This document shows positions 42,196 through 53,600 of a DNA stretch of 64,000 nucleotides, in pieces (within the stretch, counting starts at the first letter, position 1; every line of letters begins with the position of its first letter). The stretch is from the NCBI GenBank assembly GCA_963708455.1, contig CAVPSQ010000004.1, forward strand, positions 868,001 to 932,000, written 5' to 3'. This DNA is from CAIMUS01 sp963708455. GTDB lineage: Bacteria > Pseudomonadota > Gammaproteobacteria > Competibacterales > Competibacteraceae. Position numbers and translations under genes: made by a program. The notes beneath the pieces are model-generated. The model searched no databases and had not been told where the DNA came from. It worked only from the letters and a program-made list of their open reading frames with translations.

Positions 42196-45100
42196 CTAAC
42201 CCAAGCTACAGGTCCTGCACATGTAAGATCCCCCATCCACCGCAGACCTGGCGAGATTCACCATGTGCCGGTGATGGGTGAAAAACAGCACCTGGGTCTT
42301 GGTGGCCAACTTCTCTATCACCCTCAATGCCGCTTTGGCCCGATCGTCGTCAAAATTGACCAGCGCATCGTCCACTACGAAGGGAAGCCGCGTATTCTCC
42401 TCCAGGTGTCGCTCCAGGGAGGCAAGGCGCAGCGCCAGATAGAGCTGATCCTGGGTACCGTCGCTCATGCCGTCGACCTCAACCTTGTCACCATTGCCTC
42501 GGATTCCCACCAGCACCGGCTCGTCGCTGGCTTCATAACTCGCCTCCAACCCCGTGAACCTGCCCTCGGTCACGGCAGCAAAAATCTCTCCGGCGTGCCT
42601 GAGCAGAGGCCCCTGATTACGCTCCCGATAGCGCTCGATCTCGGCCTTGAGCACCTTGGCGGCCAGCCGCAACCGCAGGTATTTCTCGACGCCATCGCGG
42701 AGTTCGGCAAGCACTTCCTGGGCTTGCTGCGCGGCCTCGGCAGCGCCCGCCCGCCCGTCCATAGCGCGCTGCTGCTCCCGGCATACGCCAATCTGCTCGG
42801 CAACCTGGGCGTATTCGTTCTGAAGATCGCCAAGCTCGCCGCTCACCCTGGCCAGCCAGGCGGCAGCTTTATCTGGATCTTCGTTTTCCACTTCCGTCAT
42901 AAATTCGGGCAAGGGACGGTTGCCCGCCAACACGGCGATCTGGTCGGTGAGCACCTTGAGGTCCGCATCGAGACGGCGCGCCTCCGTGCATCGGCTCTCC
43001 AGGGCGGTCAATTCCTGGAGGGTGGCGCACCCTGCCGTTTCGAGCAGGGCGGTCAGCCGGGACTCCAGCGCCTGGCTGTCATCCTGTGCCTGGACCAGGC
43101 TCCCCCGCCACTCGTCCAGTTGAGAGCATAGGTTGGTGCGGGTAACCTTATCCTTCCCTCCTTTGGCGATAGCCTCTTTCAAGGCGTCGACCGCCTGCTC
43201 CGGGGGAAGCCCGAGCCACGCCGGGGCGAATGCGCTAAGGAAGGCATGCAGCTTCTCTTCAAAAACTCTGATATCCCGGTCCATCCCCTTGACCCGCTCC
43301 TGATCTTTCTCGGCCGCCTTCAGCTTTGCAAACAGTTTCTGAACATTTTCCAAAAAACCCGCGGCCGCCGACACCGTGAGGGAAGCATTGATCCCGTGCA
43401 CCGCTTCAGCCCAGGCCGTCTTGAAATCCTGCAGATCCTGAGTCGCCCCCTCGCGTTCGGCCCGCGCTTTGATCAACTCAGCATGGGCGACATGGACTTG
43501 CTGTTCCAGGGTTTTGCGCTGGGTCTGCAGGGCCTCCTGCCGCGACACCAGCGCATCCGCCCGTTCCAGTAATTCAGTGAGGGTGGCTTCATGAGACGGC
43601 ACCGGCTCGTCCGGCAGGCCCAGACGATCACGCAGCAGGCGGCGGCTTTGCTCCAGGTCTTGCAGGATCGTCTGCGCTTTGCTCTCGAGAGTCTGCACCT
43701 CGCCAGCTTGACGGATCAGGTCCTTATACATGGCGAGCCAGGCGCGCATCTCACGGGGCGACAGTGGGTCGATGCCCGCCGGGTTCCAGCGCGCCCGCCA
43801 TGCCTCCGCGCTGGCCTGCAGCTCGGCTTCGAGCCGCTTAAGTTGGTCGGTAAGGTCCGCCACCCGTCCTTCCTGGACCTGTTTCTCCACCAGATACTCC
43901 GCTTTCCGGGCGACGGCGTCGGCCTCGCGTCGAATCCGGTCGGCTACCGTATCGGCGTCCTGGACGCTGTTTTCATAGGCCCGGTCGAGCGGCAACAGCG
44001 GGTCGAAAGCCTGCTCCGCCTTCTCATCCCGACTTCCCGCCAGCCAGGCCTGCCGGACCAGGGTCCAGCCACGGTCCCGCTTTGCCCTGGCGGTTGCCAG
44101 ATCGTCCTCCAGCGGAATCTCCCCGGACAAACGCAGCCGCTCCAGTTTGCCCTCCTGGTCGCCGATTTTTGTCCGCGCCTCGGCCAACGCCTGCTGCGCC
44201 TGTTCCAGAGCGCGGCCGTTGTTATCGTAATGCTGCTCGAATTCGTTGACGGTTTCGTCAGACGGAACCGGCAGCACCATGAGACTGTCGAGGGCGCCGG
44301 TCCACAGCGGCAGACGCTGAAGCGCCTCGCTGGCCTTGCGCCAGGCGGCTTGCGCCTCGCCGACAGCCTTGCTGTAACCCGTCTCCAGGTCGCCTTTCTT
44401 ACGCAGTTGCGCCACCGTCCGCTTCAACTCGGACACGTCGCGCGCCGGCGGTAGTGTGGCCAGTTCCCGCTCCGCCTCGACATGTTTCGCTGTATAGTCC
44501 TGTTCGCGTTGCGTCGCGCTTCTGCCCCGCTCCACCAAGGGGCCGTACTGTTCGGCCAGTCGCCGGATGTGCTCCCGCTGCTCCAGTGGCAGCCGCAGCG
44601 TCTCGGCGGCTTCGAGTTCCAGATCCGGCCGTAAATCCGCCAGAATTTCCCGGGCGTCTTCCCGCGCTTCATGCACCTGCTGCTGGACGCGGGGGAGATC
44701 CTGTCTGGCCTTACGGATGCCGCCGGACTCCTTGATCAATTCGTTGACCGTAGCCTCCTGCGCCAACAGTTCGTCGGGGACCGAGAGGCCGGCCAACTGT
44801 GCCTCGTGTTGCACGATTCGTGGCTGTGCTTTCTCCGCCTCGGCCCGCGCCCGCATCAGTTGTGCCTGCACCGACTCGCGCTCCTGGGTGAATCCTTCCG
44901 GCAGCAGGGTCGTTACTGCCAGTCCGGCGCGCTCGCGGCGGCGTTCCTTGATCCGGGCCACCAGGGGGAGAGCTTGCAGCACCCGTTCGAGGCGGGATTG
45001 TTCTTCCAGGGACTGGCCAATGCACATTTTCAATTCCTCCGCTCTGGAGGACAAGCTGGTCAGTTCGGTGTCCAGCTTCTCCCAGTCTTTCACCGAGAGG

Positions 45101-45693
45101 GTGGAGGTATCGCTTTGTTTCTTCAGTTCGCGATACTGCCGAGTGAGGCTGTTCAATGTCGGATTCGATGCCGCCGGCTTGAACAGAGTGTCGGCTTCCT
45201 GTTTCAGGGTCTCCAGGACGCCTTGCAGGTCGGTACCGGCCAGCCCCGCCGCGAACAGGCTCTCCCCGACGCCACCCTTACCGCTGAGCAGCGCCTTGCC
45301 GCCCTCGACCAGTTCGTCACGGGTCATCCCGAACAGGCGTTCGTAGACCTCCTGGCTGATTCCACCCAGCAAGGACTGGAGCGTATCCTCCGGAAGTACA
45401 TTCTCGGCGGGACCCAGGAGGGTGTCCTTTCTGGCCTTGCGACGGACGATGGCAAGGCGCTCGCCAGCAGACAACAGAGTGGCGCCTACCCGCAGTCTCC
45501 TGGCCTCGTGTTGGAAAGCATCGGCTGTCCTTTCCTTGATGCCATAGAGCAGCCCCCGCAAGGCCCGCAGGCAGGTGCTTTTGCCGGCCTCGTTGGGGCC
45601 GTAGATCAGGAACAAGCCCTGGTCCTCGGGGAATTCGAGCGATTTGTCGTGAAAGTGCCCGAAGGCGATCAGATTCAGGGCAAGGAATCTCAT
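42196..45693 (-). CDS. YhaN-like AAA ATPase (SbcC/Rad50-type)
   Basis: A 1,165-residue SMC-like ATPase. It begins MRFLALNLIAFGHF with Walker A YGPNEAGKST (about 34-43), then has long coiled coils. The C-terminal half carries the signature GMSDGTQDQLYLALRLA, Walker B FVVDDALVNFDD and the H-loop FFTHHRH. It fits the YhaN family, which pairs with the nuclease YhaO as Rad50 with Mre11. It overlaps yhaO by four bases (ATGA), so the subunits are co-translated. Confidence 0.9.
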   Translation of the reverse strand: MRFLALNLIAFGHFHDKSLEFPEDQGLFLIYGPNEAGKSTCLRALRGLLYGIKERTADAFQHEARRLRVGATLLSAGERLAIVRRKARKDTLLGPAENVLPEDTLQSLLGGISQEVYERLFGMTRDELVEGGKALLSGKGGVGESLFAAGLAGTDLQGVLETLKQEADTLFKPAASNPTLNSLTRQYRELKKQSDTSTLSVKDWEKLDTELTSLSSRAEELKMCIGQSLEEQSRLERVLQALPLVARIKERRRERAGLAVTTLLPEGFTQERESVQAQLMRARAEAEKAQPRIVQHEAQLAGLSVPDELLAQEATVNELIKESGGIRKARQDLPRVQQQVHEAREDAREILADLRPDLELEAAETLRLPLEQREHIRRLAEQYGPLVERGRSATQREQDYTAKHVEAERELATLPPARDVSELKRTVAQLRKKGDLETGYSKAVGEAQAAWRKASEALQRLPLWTGALDSLMVLPVPSDETVNEFEQHYDNNGRALEQAQQALAEARTKIGDQEGKLERLRLSGEIPLEDDLATARAKRDRGWTLVRQAWLAGSRDEKAEQAFDPLLPLDRAYENSVQDADTVADRIRREADAVARKAEYLVEKQVQEGRVADLTDQLKRLEAELQASAEAWRARWNPAGIDPLSPREMRAWLAMYKDLIRQAGEVQTLESKAQTILQDLEQSRRLLRDRLGLPDEPVPSHEATLTELLERADALVSRQEALQTQRKTLEQQVHVAHAELIKARAEREGATQDLQDFKTAWAEAVHGINASLTVSAAAGFLENVQKLFAKLKAAEKDQERVKGMDRDIRVFEEKLHAFLSAFAPAWLGLPPEQAVDALKEAIAKGGKDKVTRTNLCSQLDEWRGSLVQAQDDSQALESRLTALLETAGCATLQELTALESRCTEARRLDADLKVLTDQIAVLAGNRPLPEFMTEVENEDPDKAAAWLARVSGELGDLQNEYAQVAEQIGVCREQQRAMDGRAGAAEAAQQAQEVLAELRDGVEKYLRLRLAAKVLKAEIERYRERNQGPLLRHAGEIFAAVTEGRFTGLEASYEASDEPVLVGIRGNGDKVEVDGMSDGTQDQLYLALRLASLERHLEENTRLPFVVDDALVNFDDDRAKAALRVIEKLATKTQVLFFTHHRHMVNLARSAVDGGSYMCRTCSLG

Positions 45694-46958
45694 TTCGTTA
45701 CCCTCGATGCCAGCAGCCGGGGAATGAGCATCCCCTTGACGTCGGCGACGGCGCGTGCCAGCGCGTCCGGCGAATCCGGCGCGATGCCCTCATCTCCCAG
45801 AAAAATCTCCGTCGGCAGTTTCTCCTTAAGCGTTTGCAGATCTTCGGCCAGGAGCGCGCGCAACTGGTCATCCGCCGCCAGCCCATCGACATAACGCAGC
45901 AGATCGGCCAGTGGGCCGCTGCCCGGCAGGCTGTCCTGCGGGTCGAGGCCCGGCCTGGTCAGGAACTGCACCTTTTCCACCCAGGCCGTCTCGGTGGTGG
46001 TAGCGGCAACCGTTTGTCGAATCTCTGCTGTCCAGCGCTCGGGATTCTCCAGCAGTCGGCGGTGGGCACGGCTGTCTCCCGTGAGGGCGACCCGGGTGGC
46101 CACAAATTCGCCACCCCCCCGCTCGATTTCCGTCGCCACCGCGGCGGCAGCCATCTCTACCACGCTGTCCGGATCGGACGCTTCCGTGGCGTCCACCCGG
46201 ACGATTTCCCAGCGCAGGACATGGAGGTTGCGCTGCTCATGGGACACGACTTTGCCATCCTCGACGGTCACCAGTGCGCAGCCCTTGGGACCGATCTCGC
46301 GGACGTGGCGGCCCTGGATGTTGCCGGGGAACAGGATCAGTGGTTCCTCGCACAGGATCACCGGGGTGTGGACATGGCCCAAGGCCCACAGATCGTAAGC
46401 TTTGGACTGTAGCGTTCCCAGAGAGCAGGGTGCGTAGGGCGCGTGACCCTGATAGCCAGACAGTGCTGTGTGGAGCATGCCGATATTGAAAAAATCCGCC
46501 TGGGCGACGGGATAGTGTTCGGCGAGATTGTCCATTACGTCTTTGCGGGCGAATCCCTGGCCATGGATGGCGACGCCGAGAGCCTCTAAGCGAATGGTAT
46601 CGGCACGGCGGGTTTTAAAGACGGTCACGTTATCGGGCAAATTCAGGCTACGGGTCATCCGGTTCTCGGCGTCATGATTGCCGTGGATGACGAATACCCT
46701 GATGCCGCCCTCCCGCAGGCGGGCTAGTTGCTGCGCTAGAAACAGGCCGGTGTTGTAGTCCCGCCAGTTGCCGTCGTACAGATCCCCGGCCAGCAGCACC
46801 AGGGAGACCTGCTCCTCGAGCGCCAGCCGGACCAGGTTTTTGAGCGCCTCACGGGTGGCGCCCCGCAGCATGTCGACGGGGGCGCCGGGGTATTGCGACA
46901 GGCCGTGAAGCGGGCTGTCCAGATGCAAATCGGCAGCAATCAGACATTTGAAATCCAT
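45690..46958 (-). CDS. YhaO-like metallophosphoesterase (SbcD/Mre11-type nuclease)
   Basis: A 422-residue protein with phosphoesterase motifs ADLHLDSP, LLAGDLYDG, VIHGNHDAEN, GMLHT and LGHVHTP, which bind two metal ions. It is the nuclease subunit that works with the adjacent YhaN ATPase on DNA ends or hairpins. It is the first gene of the pair and starts at 46958. The transposase relic lies just upstream. Confidence 0.92.
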   Translation of the reverse strand: MDFKCLIAADLHLDSPLHGLSQYPGAPVDMLRGATREALKNLVRLALEEQVSLVLLAGDLYDGNWRDYNTGLFLAQQLARLREGGIRVFVIHGNHDAENRMTRSLNLPDNVTVFKTRRADTIRLEALGVAIHGQGFARKDVMDNLAEHYPVAQADFFNIGMLHTALSGYQGHAPYAPCSLGTLQSKAYDLWALGHVHTPVILCEEPLILFPGNIQGRHVREIGPKGCALVTVEDGKVVSHEQRNLHVLRWEIVRVDATEASDPDSVVEMAAAAVATEIERGGGEFVATRVALTGDSRAHRRLLENPERWTAEIRQTVAATTTETAWVEKVQFLTRPGLDPQDSLPGSGPLADLLRYVDGLAADDQLRALLAEDLQTLKEKLPTEIFLGDEGIAPDSPDALARAVADVKGMLIPRLLASRVTK

Positions 46959-47100
46959 GCTGAAAAATCCTCAAGGAGGCTATATTTAAATGTGTATATT
47001 AACTTTAGTACGCCTAATCCGAATGTTTCATAAACCTGTGAAGACAATCCCAATACCGCTGACATTCGCCTGATGCGGACGAGTCGCTGAAGCCTGGCGG

Positions 47101-47539
47101 CTAAATTTTTGATGCGCTCCTCGGTCTTTGTCGCGAGTGCACGGACTGGGAAGCACGGTCCTGGAGCGAAAAGGTGATGAGGGGCAAAAGGTCCAGTAAG
47201 CGGATGTGCTCCAGCACCCCCGTGCGCGGACAGGTCTGCTGCACGAGTTCCAGTAGCGGGGCAAACATCCCTGCCACGCGGTTCAATCGTTGGACATAGC
47301 CTCCCTACGAGGGTAGCTGTGGAAACCAGGCACCCAGATACCGCCGGGTGTGATCATAGAGGTCCTTGACCTCTCGCCGCTTCTGCAGTACCCCCCCAGA
47401 GGTAGATACACAGCACCTCCTCATCGGTGAACGTGAGGTCCACAAAGGGGCTGAAGCGCTGGCAGTAAACCCCTAACTGCTCACGATAGTGCTTGCCAAC
47501 GAACTCATAAAGCGTTATCAACTGTACTTCCCAATCCAC
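47101..47539 (-). pseudogene. Degenerate insertion-sequence transposase
   Basis: From 47539 the minus strand reads MDWEVQLITLYEFVGKHYRE, then QRFSPFVDLTFTDEEVLCIY, a transposase N-terminus. A run of seven G near 47391-47397 shifts the frame; the next frame continues KRREVKDLYDHTRRYLGAWF, has a TAG inside, then YVQRLNRVAGMFAPLLELV and more. The rest of the element is missing. IS982 or an IS4/IS5-like family is possible; I cannot assign it. Confidence 0.7.
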
Positions 47540-47691
47540 TGCCTGTCTCCTCAGTTGTTGGAGTGGTAGCTCACCCCACAGCTTCGGCTATCAATGGATT
47601 GGGTGCAACTCCCTTCGTCCAAGTTAGCCCTGAATTCGCATTACCGTTTTAGGTATATAAATCCCAGTGAACGGTTACAGGAAAAATAGAG

Positions 47692-50600
47692 ATGAGTAAC
47701 AAATCAGGAAACTCAAGTCAGGTTATTTCCTTGCCGAAAGGCGGCGGTGCTCAGCGCGGTATCGGCGAAAGCTTCTCGCCTGATCTGCACACGGGCACGG
47801 GCAATTTTACCGTTCCCTTGGCGCTGCCAGCGGGTCGTAGTGGCTTTCAGCCCCAGCTGAACCTGGTCTACAGCACTGGGAATGGCAACAGCGCTTTCGG
47901 ATTAGGCTGGCATTTGAGTATTCCAGGGATCAGCCGCAAAATCGCTAAAGGCATTCCTCGCTACGACGACGCACTGGACACATTTGTCCTGTCGGGAGCC
48001 GAAGACCTGGTCCCGGTTGAGCAGCATCCTACGGAAACCCACTATCAGCCTCGTACTGAGGGACTGTTCGCCCGTATCCTCCATCACCGGGACGCCCGCA
48101 ATGACTACTGGGAAGTCAGGAGCAAGGACGGGCTGGTCAGTCTGTACGGTACCCCGGGAACCAGCGGCCGGGACCCTGCCGCCATCGCCGACCCCGCCGA
48201 TCGTTCCCGGGTCTTCGCCTGGCGCTTGACTCGCACGGTCGATCCCTTCGGCAATCGCATCGATTACCTATACCAGCGGGATGCTGTCCAGACCGAGGGA
48301 CCCCATCATTGGGATCAGCTTTACCTTGCAGAGATTCGCTACGTTGACTACGGTGACCCGGCCAACCCGCAATTCCTGGTCACGGTCAAGTTCAGCTACG
48401 AGAACCGGACCGATCCGTTCTCCGATTATCGTGCGGGGTTCGAGATCCGCACCGTCCGCCGTTGCCACCAGATTGATATCTTCACCCAGGCAGAGACGGA
48501 CACGCTCACCCGCACCTATCACCTGGTCTATCTCGACCAGCGCGATCCGCTGCCCTCAGCGTTGCCGCAGAATGGGGTTTCCCTGCTCAGCCAGGTGCGG
48601 GTGGAAGGGCGTGATGGCGCCAAATCGGAATGGCTGCCCCCGCTGGAATTTGGCTATACCCGCTTTGAACCGGAACGGCGCGACTTTTTTTCGGTCGCCG
48701 GCGCGGACCTGCCACCCCGCTCGCTGGCCCACCCCGACTACGAACTCGCCGACCTGTTTGGCAACGGCCTCCCCGACATTCTGGAGCTGAACGGGACGGC
48801 GCGCTACTGGCGCAACCTGGGCGGTGGCCGCTTCGATCTGCCCCGCGCGATGCGCGAGGCGCCAGCGGGTCTCGCCTTGGCCGACCCCGGCGTGCAGTTG
48901 CTCGACGCCAACGGCGATGGCCGCATCGATCTCCTGGTCACCAGCAATGGCCTGAACGGGTATTTCCCCCTGGCATTCGACGGGTTATGGGAGCGCCGCT
49001 CGTTCCAGCGCTATCGCGCGACCCCCAGTTTTAATCTCGAAGACCCCGAGGTGCGCCTGGTCGACCTGGATGGCGACGGCGTTACGGATGCGCTGCGTTC
49101 AGGAACTCGTTTCGAATGTTTCTTCAACGATCCCCAGCAAGGATGGTACGGCACGCGCTCGATAGAGCGCCGGGCTTTGGCGGAATTCCCCAACGTCAAT
49201 TTCTCCGATCCCCGCGTCAAGTGGGGTGATATGTCGGGCGATGGCCTCCAGGACATCGTGCTGGTGTATGACGGCAATGTCGAGTACTGGCCCAATCTGG
49301 GCTATGGGGACTGGGGCAAGCGCATTCACATGCGTAACAGCCCGCGTTTCCCCTATGGCTATGATCCCAGGCGCATTCTGCTCGGCGACGTGGACGGCGA
49401 TGGACTGGCCGACATCGTCTATGTGGACGATACCAAGGTGACGGTGTGGATCAACCAGAGCGGCAACGGGTGGAGCGAGCCCATCGTCATCCGGGGTACG
49501 CCGCCGGTCGCGGACATGGATGCGATCAGGCTGACCGATTTGTCCGGTACCGGCGTCAGCGGGGTGTTGTGGAGCACGGAGGCGGGCGGCAGGTCACGCC
49601 AGAGCCTGTTCTTCCTCGATCTCACGGGAGGGATCAAACCGTACCTGTTGCGGGAAATGGCTAATCATCTGGGCGCGGTGACTCGGGTGGAGTATGCGCC
49701 TTCCACCCGGTTTTATCTGGCGGACCAGCAGCGGCCCGCGACGCGCTGGCAGACGCCGTTGCCGTTTCCGGTGCAGGTGGTGGCCCGGGTCGAAGTGATC
49801 GATGCCCTGTCGCGCGGCAAGCTCACCACCGAGTATCGCTACCATCACGGTTATTGGGATGGCGCGGAACGCGAGTTCCGCGGCTTCGGGCGAGTGGACC
49901 AGCGGGATACCGTGATCTTCGAGGACTATCACGCCGCGGGTTTGCACCCGGACCGACCCTTCGAAGCGGTCACGGACCGATGGTTTTCCCCGCCGACCGA
50001 GACCCGCACCTGGTTCCACCAGGGACCCATCGGCGATGAGTTCGGCGGCTGGGAGGAAGCGGATTTCCGCACTGAATTCTGGCCGGGCGATTCGCCGGCC
50101 CTTGCCCGCCCCCCGGCCATGACCGATTTCCTCGCCCGCCTGCCGCGCCGAGTCCGGCGTGACGCCCTGCGGTCCCTGCGCGGCAGCATCCTGCGCACCG
50201 AACTCTACGCCCTGGATGGCATGGAACGGCAGGACCGGCCCTATAGCGTGACCGAGCACTTGTATGGCGTGCGCGAAGAGTCGCCCGCCGGCGCCAGCGA
50301 AGAAACCAGATTACCGATCTTCTTTCCGCATTCCCTCGCCCAACGCACGACCCAGTGGGAGCGGGGCGACGACCCGCTGACGCAGTTGAGCTTCACGGAC
50401 GATTACGATGACTACGGTCAGCCGCGCTCGCAGCTCAGTGTCGCTGTACCTCGGGGGCGGGATTTTCGGGTGGCCGCGGCGCCGGGCGAACCCTACCTGT
50501 GCACGCAGACGGTGACCACTTACGCTCACCGCGACGATGCGCGGTGCTATCTCGTCGGACGGGTGGTGCGTACCACCACCCAAGAGATCCTCAACGATGG

Positions 50601-53600
50601 CGCCGCCAGCGTATCCGCGTTGCACGAGCAGGTCCTGGGCCACCCCACGGCGCGCCGGTTGCTCGGGCAGACGCGCCACTTCTACGATGGTCCCGCCTGC
50701 CAGGGGTTGCCGCTCGGCCAACTCGGCGATTACGGCGCTCTGGTGCGTACCGAAAGCCTGGTACTCACCGAAGAGATACTGCGCGAGGCTTACCAGAGCG
50801 GCGATGCCGCGCGTAATCCCCCCGAGGTACCGCCGTACCTGGCGATCCACAGCGCCCCACCATGGACCGCCGAGTATCCGGAGGAATTTCGCCGCCTGCT
50901 GCCCGATCTGGCGGGCTATGTTTTCCACGACGGCGGACCGGATCCGCTGGACGCCCGTGGCTATTTCGTGCAGACCGTGCGACGGCGCTATGACTTCCAG
51001 GCCGATCCAGCCGGCAAGGGGCGCGGTCTGGTCATACTCGAGCGCAATCCGCTCGGACGCGACACCACCATCGACTACGACCGCTTTGCCCTGCTGGCGA
51101 CCGAGGTGCGCGACGCGGCGGGTCTGACGACCCGCGCCGCCTACGACTATCGGATCCTGCAACCGCGCGAGATCACCGACCCGAACGGCAATCGGAGCGT
51201 GATGACCTTTACCCCGCTGGGGTTGCCGGCGACCACGTCGCTCGAAGGCAAGGCCGGTGAAGGCGACCAGCAACGGCCCAGCACGCGGCTGGAATACGAC
51301 TTGCTGGCCTTTATCGATCATGGGCAACCGATCTCCGTGCGCACCATTCGGCAGGTGCATCACGACACCGAAACCGATGTTCCCCAGCCGGAGCGCGATG
51401 AGACCCTGGAGACCGTCGAGTACTCCGACGGCTTCGGGCGCTTGCTCCAGACCCGGACCCAGGCCGAGGACGTCCTCTTCGGCGACCCGGTTTTCGGTGG
51501 CGCCGTGCTGCCCGCCGAGCAGTCGCTCCCGGTTGGCGACGCGGTCGGGCGGCGGCGCGCCGCGGGCGATCCGCCGAATGTCGTGGTCAGCGGTTGGCAG
51601 ATCTACGACAACAAGGGACGGGTGGTGGAAAAGTACGAGCCGTTCTTCTCCACCGGCTGGGACTATGTCCCGTCGACGGAGGCGCAGCGCGGCCGGAAGG
51701 TCGAAATGTTCTACGATCCGCGCGGGCAGGTCATCCGCACGGTCAATCCGAATGGCTCCGAGCAGCGGGTGATTTACGGTATCCCGGCGGACCTCGATAA
51801 TCCCGACCCGTTTACTCCCACGCCCTGGGAAGCCTACACCTATGATGCCAACGATAACGCGGGGCGCACGCCGACGGCAGATTTCGAGGCCGGCCGCTAC
51901 CGGCATCACTGGAACACGCCTTCCAGCATCACGATCGACGCCTTGGGACGGACGGTCGAAGCGGTGGCGCGCAACCGCGCTCCGGCTGCCGGTCCGGCCG
52001 ATCCGTTGCCGCCGATCGCAGCGTATCGCACGCAGTCCACCTACGATATTCGAAGCAACCTGCTGACGATCACGGATGCCCTGGGGCGGCTGGCTTTTCG
52101 GCAGGTCTATGACCTCGCCAACCGCCCATTGCGCGGCGACAGCATCGATGCCGGTTGTCATCGCGTGGTGCTGGACGCGATGGGCAACCCCATCGAGCAG
52201 CGCGACAGCAAAGGGGCGCTGGTGCTGCATGTCTACGACGTGCTAAATCGGCCGCTTCGACTGTGGGCACGGGACGGGGACGGCCAGGCGCCGACCCTGC
52301 GGGAGCGCCTCAGTTATGGCGACAGTCCGGATTCCGGTCTGCCGCCGGCGCAGGCGGTGGCGGCCAATCTGCTGGGCAAACTCTACCAGCATGATGACGA
52401 GGCCGGGCGGCTGACGCTGGCATCGTATGATTTCAAGGGCAATGTGCTGGAGAAAGAACGGCGGGTAATCCAGGATGCGCAGATTCTCGGCGGATTTAAC
52501 GCCGCCGCGATGGATCGGGGGCCGGCGCCGGCGTACCGGGTGGACTGGCAGCCGCCGGCGGGGAGCAGCCTGGAGGCTCACGCGGCGGCGCTGCTGGAGA
52601 CCACCGGCTATCGTGCTTCCGTCAGCTACGATGCGCTGAACCGTGTCAAGGTCATGCACTATCCGCAGGATGTGGCGGGTGCGCACAAGGAGTTACGCCC
52701 CCACTACAACCGCGCCGGGGCGCTGGAGCGGGTGACCCTGGATGGCGCCCCCTATGTCGGGCATATCGCCTACGACGCCAAGGGGCAACGGGTGCTCATC
52801 GCCTATGGCAATGGCGTGATGACGCGCTATGCCTATGACCCGCAAACCTTCCGCCTGGTACGGCTGCGCACCGAGCCTTACAGCCAACCGGACCCGTTGC
52901 GCTATCACCCGACGGGAACGGTGCTGCAGGACTTCGCCTACGACTACGATCTTGCCGGCAACATCACCCGGATTCGGGACCGCACGCCGGCGAGCGGTAT
53001 TCCGAATTCGCTGCTCGGCGCCGACGCGCTCGACCGGGAGTTCGGTTACGACCCGCTGTACCGGCTGTTGTCGGCCAGCGGACGCGAATGCGACCGCCCG
53101 CCGGAGTGGCCGTGGGATGACAGGCCGCGCGGCGCCGACCTGACCCGGACGCGGGCGTATACCGAGCAGTATCACTATGACCCCGTCGGCAATATCGAGC
53201 GGTTGCAGCACCAGAACGGCGACGGCGGTTTTGCCCGCGAGTTCACGCTGGCGCCCGGCAGCAATCGCCTGGCGACCGTGACCATCGGTCAGACGCCGTC
53301 TACCTATCGCTACGATCCCAGCGGCAACCTGATTCAGGAAAACGCCTCCCGCTTCTTTGAGTGGGATTACGCCAACCGGCTGCGGGTTTTCCGGACCCAG
53401 GCCGGCGCCGCCGAGCCGTCGGTGCATGCCCATTATCTCTACGATGCCGGCGGGCAGCGGGTAAAGAAGCTGGTGCGCAAACAGGGTGGCCAGTTGGAGG
53501 TGACGGTTTATATCGATGGTATTTTCGAGCATCACCGTCGAGTCCAGGGTAGCGCGACGCAGGAGAATAACTCGTTGCATGTGCTGGATAACCAGAGCCG

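Noticed and set aside
50311..52230. 639-residue minus-strand open frame.
   Set aside because: Antisense to the RHS gene, Arg/His-rich and not protein-like; typical shadow in high-GC DNA.
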